The notes: generated by a model from the letters alone, not told the origin. 64,000 nt of DNA from Methylococcaceae bacterium (GCA_021647585.1 JAKIUK010000001.1:1-64000), one strand, 5' to 3'; counted from the first letter of the stretch, positions 9,954 through 18,635 are shown. A program made the numbers and translations.

Positions 9954-10598
9954 ATGTTAAAAAATATTAGACTGTTCGCTGGTTTTTTTATTATCTTTCT
10001 TGGGATTAATAACTCATTTGCAGCAGCAGTAAATGAAATTGATGTAAAGCAGGAACCTGTAAAGTTACTTGGTGCAAAAGAAATTGTTCTCACTTTTCAG
10101 AATGAGCTTTTAAATGTAATGAAGAAAGGTCAGCAATTAGGGTTTCAGGGCCGTTATAAGCAACTTGAAGCTGCAATTATCAAGAGTCATGATTTAACTA
10201 AAATTGCCAGAATTGTTGTCGGTAGAGAATGGAAAAAATTATCAGACGAACAGAAAGTTAAATTGACAGGTGTTTTTAGTCAGTTAAGTATCTCTGCGTA
10301 TGCCCACAATTTTAAAGAATATTCCGGCGAATCCTTTGAGTATTTATCAGAAGATAAAACGGCCAGAGGGGGTGTAATCATTCATACAGTTTTTGTTCTT
10401 CCTGATGATAAAGATGTTAAATTTGATTATATGCTGAAAAAAAAGGGAGATAATTGGCGAATAATCAATATTATTGCTAATGGTGTTAGTGATTTGGCTT
10501 TAAAAAGGTCTGAATATACTAGTGTCCTTAAGCGCGAAGGATTTGATGAGTTAATTGCAAAAATCAACGAAAAAATTGATAATTACGCCAAACATTAA
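9954..10598 (+). CDS. hpnM: HpnM, MlaC/Ttg2D-like periplasmic lipid carrier
   Basis: A 214-residue exported protein of the MlaC/Ttg2D family, the hopanoid-associated HpnM type. These proteins carry lipids across the periplasm. A signal peptide is visible (NIRLFAGFFIIFLGINNSFA, cut near AAA). The mature part has the family pattern VGREWKKLSDEQK, then SYAHNFKEYSGE-like and DYMLKKKGDNWRI segments. I chose the ATG at 9954 because the longer frame from 9879 (GTG) would bury the signal peptide; neither start has a strong ribosome-binding site. It lies between hpnH and mlaA, so a role in hopanoid or phospholipid transfer between membranes is a reasonable inference. Confidence 0.8.
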   Translation: MLKNIRLFAGFFIIFLGINNSFAAAVNEIDVKQEPVKLLGAKEIVLTFQNELLNVMKKGQQLGFQGRYKQLEAAIIKSHDLTKIARIVVGREWKKLSDEQKVKLTGVFSQLSISAYAHNFKEYSGESFEYLSEDKTARGGVIIHTVFVLPDDKDVKFDYMLKKKGDNWRIINIIANGVSDLALKRSEYTSVLKREGFDELIAKINEKIDNYAKH

Positions 10599-10613
10599 AT
10601 TAAGGTCATTCCA

Positions 10614-11633
10614 ATGCATACATTTCCACACAATAAAGGAGTATCAACTTTATTTATTACTTTGCTTATCTTGTTAACACTTTTTCTGGCGGGCTGTGCC
10701 AGCACAGAAGTGATTGAGGAAGATATTGCTGAGGTTGACGTTGCTACGGAGACAGATCCCTTTGAGGATTTTAATCGCTCGATGTTTGGTTTTAATGAAT
10801 CATTGGATACATATCTTGCAGAACCTATCTCTGATGCATACCTATGGGTAACTCCACAGTTTGTACAAACAGGAATTGCCAATTTCTTTAATAACCTTAA
10901 AGATGTTAATGTAGTGTTAAATGATATGATGCAAGGTAAGTTAATGCAGGGAGTTGGAGATACTGGACGATTTACTGTTAATTCAACCATTGGCTTGCTT
11001 GGTTTATTTGATGTGGCAACAGAAATAGGTCTGGAAAAGCATGAAGAGGATTTTGCCCAAACGTTAGCTGTCTGGGGGGTTCCAGCAGGACCTTATTTGG
11101 TATTACCAATTCTTGGTCCATCAACTTCCAGAGGTGTACCAGGGGCTGTTTTTGATACAGCGGCAAATCCTGCCAGTTATATTGGTTTACCTATTCAAGT
11201 GCTCCAAATGTTGAATGCAAGAGCAAATGCAGAAGGTGGGCTAAATTTTATAAATGAGGCCGCTTTAGATCCTTATGTTTTTACTAGAGAATCCTTCTTG
11301 CAATATAGAAAACATTTGATTACTGATGGAGAATCAGAAATTACTGATGATTTGTTGGACTTAGAAGATGAGTTCTATGATGAAGACGAGTTGTCTGATG
11401 AATTTGAAACGTTAGATACTAACGAACTTCCTGCTGAAGTGTCTCCTGTTACAATAAAAGGAATAGACGAGCAAGTCGTCGAAAAAACAGGCTTTCAACT
11501 GGAATTAAGTTCTGAAACTAAAGATTTTGAACAAGCTTCTGATTCGCTTGATGGTGCAGTGCAATCGCTTGATGAGGCAACAACATCTTTCGAGGAAGCA
11601 GGGGATAAAATTATTCAGATGGAAAATCAATAA
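10614..11633 (+). CDS. mlaA: MlaA/VacJ-family outer-membrane lipoprotein with an acidic tail
   Basis: A 339-residue lipoprotein. The lipobox LLTLFLAGC sits near residues 20-28. The VacJ/MlaA core follows, with DPFEDFNRSMFGFNESLD and GVPAGPYLVLPILGPSTSRG. MlaA is the outer-membrane part of the Mla lipid-trafficking pathway and works with MlaC-like carriers such as the gene just upstream. The protein is about 80-90 residues longer than usual because of an acidic, low-complexity C-terminus rich in Asp/Glu (about 245-339, with repeated SLD and EEA-like segments). No clear terminator follows the stop. Confidence 0.88.
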   Translation: MHTFPHNKGVSTLFITLLILLTLFLAGCASTEVIEEDIAEVDVATETDPFEDFNRSMFGFNESLDTYLAEPISDAYLWVTPQFVQTGIANFFNNLKDVNVVLNDMMQGKLMQGVGDTGRFTVNSTIGLLGLFDVATEIGLEKHEEDFAQTLAVWGVPAGPYLVLPILGPSTSRGVPGAVFDTAANPASYIGLPIQVLQMLNARANAEGGLNFINEAALDPYVFTRESFLQYRKHLITDGESEITDDLLDLEDEFYDEDELSDEFETLDTNELPAEVSPVTIKGIDEQVVEKTGFQLELSSETKDFEQASDSLDGAVQSLDEATTSFEEAGDKIIQMENQ

Positions 11634-11738
11634 AAAATAAGCCGCAGGGACGTAGCTTAATTATTGAATTGATATCTCTCAAGTTTGCTCCTTCGATTGA
11701 AATTCTTAAAGTGATTGCTAGCCTGATTTCTGTTGCAG

Positions 11739-11927
11739 CTAAATACATAAATCCGAAAGCCCAAACCAGTCAGTGTTAGTAGAATCGCTCTTTATGGATT
11801 TGCTAGCTTCTTTTGTCTCATCAAGTTCATCGAGAATATACTCCAGTCCGTAGATATTATTTCCATTAAACTCTTTGGAAAAATCTTCTAACATATTTGG
11901 GTGGTTGTAGAATGCTTGTGTTTTCAT
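11739..11927 (-). CDS. Small orphan protein, 62 residues
   Basis: An unrecognised 62-residue acidic protein. The ATG at 11927 has a good GGAG ribosome-binding site six bases upstream, which is the main support for it being real. No membrane segment or signal peptide is seen. The C-terminus reads DWFGLSDLCI, with one Cys next to the last residue. It lies between the hopanoid operon and the IS91/integron-integrase region and points away from the integron integrase, the orientation expected of an integron cassette gene; I found no convincing attC site beside it. Function unknown. Confidence 0.45.
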   Translation of the reverse strand: MKTQAFYNHPNMLEDFSKEFNGNNIYGLEYILDELDETKEASKSIKSDSTNTDWFGLSDLCI

Positions 11928-12360
11928 CGTTTTCTCCAAATCCTTCTTTTTGTTAACCATGAAACAGTAGTAATGGCATATTTCTTATTTAAAAAAATCA
12001 ATGGACTCTGTTTCAAATTCAATTTTCATTGTTGATAAATTGAAGTTGATTACAGCTTAACCCTCAGTGGAGAAAATGGGTATTGTCCCCAGGTACTAAT
12101 TGAATAACTTTTTTAATGGATGTAATAGAGTAACTACTCAGCGTAAATAATAAAAAAAGTTCTTGACAGTGTTTTAGCCGTTTTTTTACATTTTTTGGCA
12201 GCCTGCATTCCAACCGATGATCATACCCTTTATCATGTCAGTATCAATAGCCATTGATCAATCTTCTCTCAAATACTGGCGACCATAAGTCATTTTTTTA
12301 ATCTCCATATAACTTATAAGCATTTTATCTGTTGTGCGACAGCATGACAGATAAATGTCT
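11928..12360. other. AT-rich non-coding stretch left of the IS91-family element
   Basis: No gene I can support. On the plus strand, TTGACA at 12163-12168 and TTACAT at 12186-12191, with a 17-base spacer, form a fair sigma70-like promoter, but no clear gene follows. On the minus strand an 11-codon frame and then a 22-codon frame (ATG GCT ATT GAT near 12260) are open but too short to trust. An imperfect hairpin with arms CATTTTATCTGT and ACAGATAAATG, with one bulged base, lies at about 12321-12357, next to the left end of the element. Confidence 0.4.
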
Positions 12361-12391
12361 GTTGAACTAAGCCGTCACCGAAGTTTGGTTT
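12361..12391 (-). repeat. Left terminal repeat of the IS91-family block (candidate)
   Basis: Read outward on the minus strand, this ends CGGCTTAGTTCAAC and is similar over about 31 bases to the right-hand copy at 14705-14735. The last ten bases are identical. It contains GTTC, the sort of tetranucleotide IS91-family elements insert beside. An imperfect stem (CTAAGCC with GGTTTAG) is possible inside it. Confidence 0.45.
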
Positions 12392-12636
12392 AGCACACTT
12401 ATATTAATAGGGGATTGTATTGATTTTGACTGGAGTTGTCTAAATCTAATCTGCGGTTTTAGGTGTCAACTTAGTATTCCGGGCTGCTATTGCCTTCATA
12501 TTGGGTACTTTTCACCTTGAATGGGCTGATGTGTTCGCTTGATCTTGGGTTTTTCCCCGGCTTCCTTTTCAAACGTCCGCACACAAGCCCAGATGCCTCG
12601 CATCTGTTTTTAAAAATCTATCGGCTGACGAATGCG

Positions 12637-13803
12637 TCAGGCTTTCATCGTTCCACCATAGTGAATACGCCGCGGCATAATTTCTGCCACGACTCGCCAA
12701 GACTCAGCTTTGCATTTCGGACAGGTCTGCGGCTTTTCTTTCGTTGCCATTGAGTCTGCTTGGGTTTCAGCAGATTCCGAGGGCGCATGTTCCTGCGCGG
12801 CTGTCGTCTTAAGGCATTGGCGAATTTGCGCCAACTTTTGCTGCCGACAGCGATTGGCCAGAAAGCCGTAGTGGCGTATGCGCATAAAGCCTTTGGGCAA
12901 AATATGCAGTAAGAAACGTCGAATAAATTCTTCTCCGTCCAATTGCATGACTTTATTTCGGTTGTGATCCTGGTAGTCTTTGTACCGAAAATCGACTTTA
13001 TCGTGGTGGATATTGAGAATACGCGAGTTGTTGAGCGCGGTTTTACGGCTATAGCGGGCCAGATATCGCACCACCGTTTCGGTTCGGTTAAGACAGGCTT
13101 TGGTGTAAACAACCCAGCCACACTGCATCAGTGAGTTGAGCAGCGTATCGACTTCAGCCGGGCGCGTGACCCGATGCAGTTCGCCGCGTTGCACACTTTG
13201 TCGTAGTTGACTGACCATTCGCCCCCGAAAATAGCGAGACAGGGCTTTGACGGGAAACAAGTAGTTGCTTTTAGCTGGGTTCCAGTCGCCAGCTTCAGTC
13301 AAGGCGCCACCTGGTACCAGACAGTGCAAATGCACATGCCGGCTCAGGTTTTGCCCCCAGGTGTGCAGCACTGCTGTCATGCCCAAGCGGCCTTGCAGCC
13401 GTTTGGGATCTTGTCCGAAATGATCTAGCGTCTCCCAGGTGCATTGAAATAATAACCGGTAGATTACCTCGGGGTGCAATTCAACCCAGCCATTGAGCGT
13501 ATGCGGCAGGGTGAAGATCACGTGATAATAGGTCACCGGTAAGACCGCTTGCAGTTGTTGTTCACTCCAGGCCTGTTGTGCTTGTCCCTGACATTGGGGA
13601 CAATGGCGGTCACGGCAGGAATGGAACTGCGGTTGCTCGTAACCACACTGGCCGCAATGCAGCTGCAGGCCGCCCAATGCTTCGGTGCGGCATTGTTCGA
13701 TATGCCAACAGGCGCGTTGCTGAACTGGGTTAAGGGGATGCTGGGCCTGATAGCCGGGCAGAAAACGGTCGAAAACTGCCTGTAATCCTACCTGGCCCGT
13801 CAT
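12637..13803 (-). CDS. IS91-family transposase (Y2 HUH)
   Basis: A 388-residue rolling-circle transposase. An N-terminal zinc-binding region (CGQCGYEQ, CRDRHCPQCQG; about 50-75) is followed by the HUH metal motif in RHVHLHCLVPGG (about 155-166) and a two-tyrosine motif in RYLARYSRK (about 242-250). The ATG at 13803 overlaps the stop of the upstream recombinase as ATGA, so the two were translated together. The base composition is clearly more GC-rich than the surrounding genes, a sign of recent arrival. The reading frame is intact and the enzyme may be active. Confidence 0.92.
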   Translation of the reverse strand: MTGQVGLQAVFDRFLPGYQAQHPLNPVQQRACWHIEQCRTEALGGLQLHCGQCGYEQPQFHSCRDRHCPQCQGQAQQAWSEQQLQAVLPVTYYHVIFTLPHTLNGWVELHPEVIYRLLFQCTWETLDHFGQDPKRLQGRLGMTAVLHTWGQNLSRHVHLHCLVPGGALTEAGDWNPAKSNYLFPVKALSRYFRGRMVSQLRQSVQRGELHRVTRPAEVDTLLNSLMQCGWVVYTKACLNRTETVVRYLARYSRKTALNNSRILNIHHDKVDFRYKDYQDHNRNKVMQLDGEEFIRRFLLHILPKGFMRIRHYGFLANRCRQQKLAQIRQCLKTTAAQEHAPSESAETQADSMATKEKPQTCPKCKAESWRVVAEIMPRRIHYGGTMKA

Positions 13804-14616
13804 GACTTTAGTGCCAGCTTTGCCAGCAGATCACCTCCGGTATTGCCTTCCTGGTAACCGGGTACCCAATGCGCATAACGCAAGGTAGACTGGATGTTCT
13901 GGTGACCGAGCAGTCTCTGCAATTGATGGATAGGCATGCCGGAGACTGTGAATGCCGCCGATCTTCTGGACACCCGCCCGCTGTTTGGCTTTCTGAAAAG
14001 CCTTTTGTGCGGCTGCAATGCTCAACGGTAACATTTTATCACTGCCGTGAAACAACCAGTGCGGGGGACGCTGCAAGCGCCAGTAGTCCCGTAATAACTG
14101 CAGCAAGGTGGGTGACAGGATCACTGCCCGGTCTTTAGCGCCTTTGCCCTGCTCGACGCGCAGTAATCGTCGCTCACCATCGATATGGCGGATTTGAAGC
14201 TTCACCAGCTCGCTGACACGAAGCCCACAACCGTAGCAGGTCGTGAGCATCATCCGGTGTTTGATATTACCGGTAACGGAAAGGATTTGGCCAACTTCGC
14301 TACGCATCAGTAATTCCGGGATGCGCTGTTCCCGTTTAGGTACCTGCAGCCTGACACCAAAGCTGTCCCGGTTCAACACCTGGAGATAGAAAAAACGCAG
14401 GGCATTTAAATACAGGCGGCAAGTCGCCGGCGATAAATGACGTTTTTTCACCAAATACAGAAAGAACGCCTGTAACTCTTCTCCCGACATTTGATCGGGG
14501 GAACGATGGTAATACTTGGCCAGGTCCGTCACAGCGCTGAGATAACTGCGATGAGTTTGGGGGGACATACCACGCACCTGCATGGCAGCAAGCATTTTTT
14601 GACGTAACGGGGTCAT
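13800..14616 (-). pseudogene. Tyrosine recombinase of the IS91-family element, disrupted
   Basis: The N-terminal SAM-like domain and most of the catalytic domain read in one frame from the ATG at 14616 (CGLRVSELVKLQIRHIDG, then GGIHSLRHA). That frame then runs into nonsense and stops at 13831. The missing C-terminus (GMPIHQLQRLLGHQNIQSTL, then YAHWV) continues in another frame to the stop at 13800. The break falls at GGCATGCC (13933-13940), which can be read both as the end of LRHA and as the start of GMP. About ten residues of the expected RHxFATHxL box are absent. A short deletion between two copies of that octamer is the simplest explanation. Confidence 0.85.
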
Positions 14617-14704
14617 CGTACTACTCCTAACATACAGACCAAAAGCGGTCTATGTGGAGTGTGCGACTATTTGTTACAAAAGGGAAAACTGAGGCTAGAG
14701 AAGC

Positions 14705-14735
14705 ACCAAGCCTCCGCGAAGCGGTTTAGTTCAAC
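14705..14735 (+). repeat. Right terminal repeat of the IS91-family block (candidate)
   Basis: Read outward, this ends GCGGTTTAGTTCAAC and matches the left copy (12391-12361, minus strand) at roughly two thirds of positions. It contains a small CCGC-GAA-GCGG hairpin. GTTCAAC at 14729-14735 is also, on the minus strand, a GTTRRRY-type integron core site, and it lies 5' of the integron integrase on the side where attI and the first cassette would be expected. I cannot separate the two readings. Confidence 0.45.
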
Positions 14736-15048
14736 ATTATATTAAGCATGTCAACATGGAAAATATCTCTGTTTTTTCCACTTTCAGCATAATAGCTACC
14801 TTTATAATTGGAAAGCAAAAAATATCGAATTATGATGAATGTTAACGTCATTCTGTACTACAATTCAAAGCTGAATAAGAAAAGCAGTTAAGTATTACTA
14901 CAAGCATCTATATATAAAAAGAAAAATTATAAAAAAACTCCGATTGGAAGTAGGAAAACAGAATGTACGCATACAATTTTCCATCTATCAACAATATAAT
15001 ATGGAAAAAAATTCTAGACTTCCCATCAAATAAAGCTAAAATCACTAT
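14736..15048. other. AT-rich region upstream of the integron integrase
   Basis: No gene seen. This is where a promoter for intI, and possibly attI, should lie. I find no sure -35/-10 pair and no standard attI. GTTAAGT at 14887-14893 fits the loose GTTRRRY core, but such a match is weak on its own. Confidence 0.4.
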
Positions 15049-16040
15049 ATGGTAGAGAGAAATTTATTCAAACCGAATCCTGATTTGGAGCTAATTGATC
15101 ACGTTCGTCAAGTCATGCGGTATCATCATTATCAATACCGAACAGAGCAGACCTACTGTAACTGGATTACTCGGTATATTAAATTTCATAATTGTCTAAA
15201 ACATCCTCGAGAAATGGGTGAATTGGAGATAGAATCTTTTTTGAGCCATTTGGCTTCTGAACGGAAAGTGTCTGTTTCTACTCAGCGACAGGCTCTGAAC
15301 GCTATTGTATTCCTATATATAAAAGTTTTTGAGTTGTCAGTAGCAGAAGATATCGATCATGTCAGAGCTAAAAAACAAAGCAGACCACCTGTCGTTTTAA
15401 CAAAAAATGAAGTTAAACTGATTTTTAGCTGGATGAAAGGGGATCATCTGTTAATGTCTAATTTGTTGTACGGGTGTGGCTCCGTCTTATGGAATGCATT
15501 CGTCTACGAATCCAAGATCTCGATTTTGGCCATAGTCTGGTCTATATACGCGATGCCAAAGGTAGTAAGGATCGGGTTGTTCCATTACCAGTAGCTGTTA
15601 AAGACGAGTTGCAGTTTCGGGTTGAAAAGGTCAAAACAATTCATGATCAGGATTTATTACAAGGGTTTGGTAAAGTTTATATTCCAGAAGCTCTTTCTCG
15701 AAAATATCAAAATGCCGCACAGGAGTTTCGTTGGCAATATGTTTTTCCGGCAAAAAAACTCAGTACTGACCCACGATCAGGCATACAGCGCAGACATCAC
15801 GTACTTGAGTCAGGTCTTCAGAAAGCGGTAAAAATTGCAGTTGATCGTGCAGGTATTACAAAACGTGCTTCTTGCCATACTTTCCGCCATTCATTTGCAA
15901 CTCATATGTTAGAAAATGGTGTTAACATCAGGATAGTTCAGGAACTTATGGGACATGCAGATGTTAAAACTACGGAAATATATACCCATGTTATGGAAAA
16001 AGATATTTCGGTTATTTCAAGTCCACTTGATTTGTTATAG
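15049..16040 (+). pseudogene. intI: Integron integrase IntI, single frameshift
   Basis: An integron-type tyrosine recombinase of about 330 residues split into two frames. The first frame runs from the ATG at 15049 to LLYGCG; the second resumes with LRLMECIRLRIQDLDF. The break is near 15478-15480 and is explained by loss of one base. The second part carries the IntI-specific segment: WQYVFPAKKLSTDPRSG, then QRRHHVLESGLQKAVK, then CHTFRHSFATHML and GHADVKTTEIYTHV with the catalytic Tyr, ending in SPLDLL. Apart from the frameshift all catalytic boxes are present. It may be recently inactivated, or the frameshift may be a sequencing error. IntI inserts and excises gene cassettes at attI/attC. Confidence 0.9.
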
Positions 16041-16060
16041 TATTTGACTTTTGATGCGGC

Positions 16061-16224
16061 TAGGGGGCTGTCCGAGAATAGAAGAACCTACTGCGGAAAA
16101 GCTATTTTGGTCAGATTCTCCGTTCATTTTCGTTAAATAACCCATTATTCGCCTCAAATGAACGAAAAATCTGACTCAAAATGCCTTTCCCTCGCTACGG
16201 TTTCTATTCTCGGACAGCCTCCTA
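16061..16224. mobile_element. MITE, copy 1 (164 bp)
   Basis: A non-coding element with near-perfect terminal inverted repeats of about 23 bases; the core GGCTGTCCGAGAATAGAA is at 16065-16083 and its complement at 16201-16219. An inner inverted repeat (CGTTCATTT with AAATGAACG) lies in the middle. A second copy of identical length is at 29864-30027. It carries no coding capacity, so it would be moved by a transposase located elsewhere. TA/CTAG-like bases sit at both ends. Confidence 0.85.
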
Positions 16225-16399
16225 GGAGGCACATCCTACGGATACGACTTGCATCAATTTGATATATTCAGGGCAGAAATACAAAGGATGAGTTCCGCCT
16301 TGATCCATATGGTGACTGATGCAGATCGTTTTGATTAGAGCTGATGTTAATAACAGACATAACGGGTGCAAGGTTCGTTGGTATGATGGTTTTTATAGA

Positions 16400-16421
16400 A
16401 GCTCCATCCTTGGAGCTTTTT
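16400..16421 (+). terminator. Hairpin with T tract downstream of intI
   Basis: AGCTCC and GGAGCT pair across a six-base loop (ATCCTT) and are followed by TTTTT on the plus strand. It has the form of an intrinsic terminator. It lies between intI/MITE and the convergent hppA gene. The rest of 16225-16477 shows nothing I can name. Confidence 0.6.
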
Positions 16422-16477
16422 AATTTGCATAATTACAAATCATACCAAGGATGGATGCGCCTAAGTTTGCTTAAAGT

Positions 16478-18502
16478 TTACAATAACGGTGCGATTACTA
16501 ATGAAACAACAGCCATTAGCTTAACCACAATATTTAACGTTGGACCTGAAGTATCTTTGAACGGGTCTCCGACAGTATCTCCACAAACAGCGGCTTTATG
16601 AACATCCGTTCCCTTACCACCGTGGGCGCCACCTTCGATTAGTTTTTTCGCATTATCCCAGGCACCCCCAGCATTTGCCATAAACAAAGCCATTAATACA
16701 CCAGCAAGTAATGAGCCGGCTAACAAGCCACCCAAGGCCTCTTTATTAAGTAAGAATCCAACTAATACAGGGGTGGAGATAGTCACTAACCCTGGCAGGA
16801 TCATTTCTCTTAATGAGGCTTTGGTTGAGATTTCAATACAACGCGCTGAATCAGGAGGTGTTGTACCTTCCATTAATCCGGGAATATCACGAAATTGACG
16901 ACGTACTTCTTCAACCATATCTTGTGCGGCTTTACCTACCGAGTCCATGGTCATTGCTGCGACTAGAAAAGGTACGCAACCACCAATAAACAGGCCGATT
17001 ACAACTAACGGGTCGAGCAAGTCGATCGCTGATAAATGAGCTGCGGCAGCATAAGCTGAAAACAATGCCAACGCGGTTAATGCTGCGGAGCCGATAGCAA
17101 AACCTTTACCTACTGCTGCAGTCGTATTACCAATGGCATCAAGCGAGTCAGTAATTGCACGTGTTTCTGGACCTAACTCTGCCATCTCACTAATACCTCC
17201 CGCATTGTCAGCTATCGGGCCATAGGCATCAACTGACATGGTGATACCTGTTGTTGCCAGCATACCAACAGCGGCAATACCAATGCCATAGAGTCCGGCA
17301 AAAGTATAAGCGACGAAAATAGCAACACAAATACCTAAAACAGGTAAAACAGTTGAACGCATTCCAATACCTAGGCCCGCAATAATGTTGGTGGCTGGAC
17401 CAAATTTAGATGCAGCGGCAATGGCTTCCACGGGTGCTTTTGAGGTGTAGTAATCCGTGACCCGGCCAATAAATATACCTACGATGGTGCCACCTAATAA
17501 AGCAAAAAACGGACCGTTGACAGTAGTGATTTCTCCATTGACATTAAATTGAATACCAAAAGCTTGAATTACAAGGTATGCCATGATTAAAAACAATGCT
17601 GCAGAAATCCAGGTTACGCCTTCCAAGGCATGTGCCGGATTTATGTTTTTAAGAAATTGCATGCATAAAACGCCAATAACTGAAGCGATCAGTCCAATAA
17701 TGATTAATGCAATAGGTAATAATAAAGCGTTAGATTGCATAGACATGTTGGAATAATTTGTTGCTGCTGCTGCGATAGCAATGGTAGCAATGACAGAGCC
17801 CACGTATGATTCAAAAATATCTGCTCCCATACCTGCAGTATCTCCCACATTATCACCTACGTTATCAGCAATTGTAGCCGGGTTACGTGGATCATCTTCT
17901 GGGATATTGGCTTCAACTTTACCCACCAAGTCAGCACCTACATCAGCTGCTTTGGTATAAATGCCTCCACCAATTCGGGCGAACAAGGCGATAGATGAAG
18001 CACCCATTGCGAAACCACTCAGCGTGGTATAGTTGGCTGCGTTAGAAGAATCAATTAAGGAAAAGGCAATTGCTACGCCTGTTAATCCCAGTGATGCAAC
18101 GGCTAATCCCATTACGGAACCGCCGCCAAACGCGATCATTAACGCTGCACCCATGCCTTCCTGATTTGCTGCAGCAGAAGTACGTACATTGGCCCGGGTT
18201 GCGGCTTTCATGCCAAAGAAACCAGCAAACATTGAGCAGCCAGCTCCCCCTAAAAAGGCGTAAGCAGTTTCATGGCTAATTAAGAAAAAAATCAATGTTG
18301 CTACTAAAAGAACAAAGATGCTCAGGATTTTATATTCGGCTTTTAGAAAAACCATGGCACCGTCATGAATCAATTCAGCAATAGCTTTCATTTTGTCAGT
18401 GCCGGCATCATGGGCTAGTATAACGCGATAGATAATGTAGGCAATTATTAGCCCCCCAATACCAAAATAGGGACCTATACATGCAAAAATGTCAGTACTC
18501 AT
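16478..18502 (-). CDS. hppA: Membrane-bound ion-pumping pyrophosphatase
   Basis: A 674-residue integral membrane pyrophosphatase with about 16 helices. It hydrolyses PPi and pumps ions out of the cytoplasm. The catalytic loops are clear: DVGADLVGKVEANIPEDDPR followed by NPATIADNVGDNVGDTAGMG (about 185-222). The segment GNTTAAVGKG has Ala and Gly where K+-independent enzymes have Lys and Thr, so it belongs to the K+-dependent branch; whether it pumps H+ or Na+ cannot be read with confidence here. In type I methanotrophs such as Methylococcus capsulatus this enzyme works with PPi-dependent phosphofructokinase, whose gene lies 6 kb away. Confidence 0.95.
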   Translation of the reverse strand: MSTDIFACIGPYFGIGGLIIAYIIYRVILAHDAGTDKMKAIAELIHDGAMVFLKAEYKILSIFVLLVATLIFFLISHETAYAFLGGAGCSMFAGFFGMKAATRANVRTSAAANQEGMGAALMIAFGGGSVMGLAVASLGLTGVAIAFSLIDSSNAANYTTLSGFAMGASSIALFARIGGGIYTKAADVGADLVGKVEANIPEDDPRNPATIADNVGDNVGDTAGMGADIFESYVGSVIATIAIAAAATNYSNMSMQSNALLLPIALIIIGLIASVIGVLCMQFLKNINPAHALEGVTWISAALFLIMAYLVIQAFGIQFNVNGEITTVNGPFFALLGGTIVGIFIGRVTDYYTSKAPVEAIAAASKFGPATNIIAGLGIGMRSTVLPVLGICVAIFVAYTFAGLYGIGIAAVGMLATTGITMSVDAYGPIADNAGGISEMAELGPETRAITDSLDAIGNTTAAVGKGFAIGSAALTALALFSAYAAAAHLSAIDLLDPLVVIGLFIGGCVPFLVAAMTMDSVGKAAQDMVEEVRRQFRDIPGLMEGTTPPDSARCIEISTKASLREMILPGLVTISTPVLVGFLLNKEALGGLLAGSLLAGVLMALFMANAGGAWDNAKKLIEGGAHGGKGTDVHKAAVCGDTVGDPFKDTSGPTLNIVVKLMAVVSLVIAPLL

Positions 18503-18635
18503 TCAACTCTCCGATTTATTATTATTGTCGGGTGATAATGCTATAAAAGTCAGAATATATCAAATGTATATGTAAACCTAAGGTTTCTGGCAAATGGTAG
18601 AATAAGGTCTTGGTTATTACGAAACGGAGTATAAA

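Larger units (their letters stand above)
12361..14735. mobile_element. IS91-family element carrying transposase and tyrosine recombinase genes
   Basis: A GC-rich block inside an AT-rich chromosome, containing a Y2-HUH transposase and an adjacent tyrosine recombinase gene on the same strand. IS91-family elements move by rolling-circle replication, often next to GTTC/GAAC, and some carry an accessory integrase. Suggested limits are two outward-facing similar ends that both finish in TTAGTTCAAC: the minus strand at 12370-12361 and the plus strand at 14726-14735. The limits are inferred, as I see no target duplication, which this family does not make. Confidence 0.7.

Noticed and set aside
11634..11738. 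attC site next to the 62-codon ORF
   Set aside because: No paired RYYYAAC/GTTRRRY cores with an imperfect stem between them could be found by eye.
12490..12753. Plus-strand frame of 87 codons at the end of the IS91 transposase
   Set aside because: It overlaps the transposase gene on the other strand and has no coding signature.
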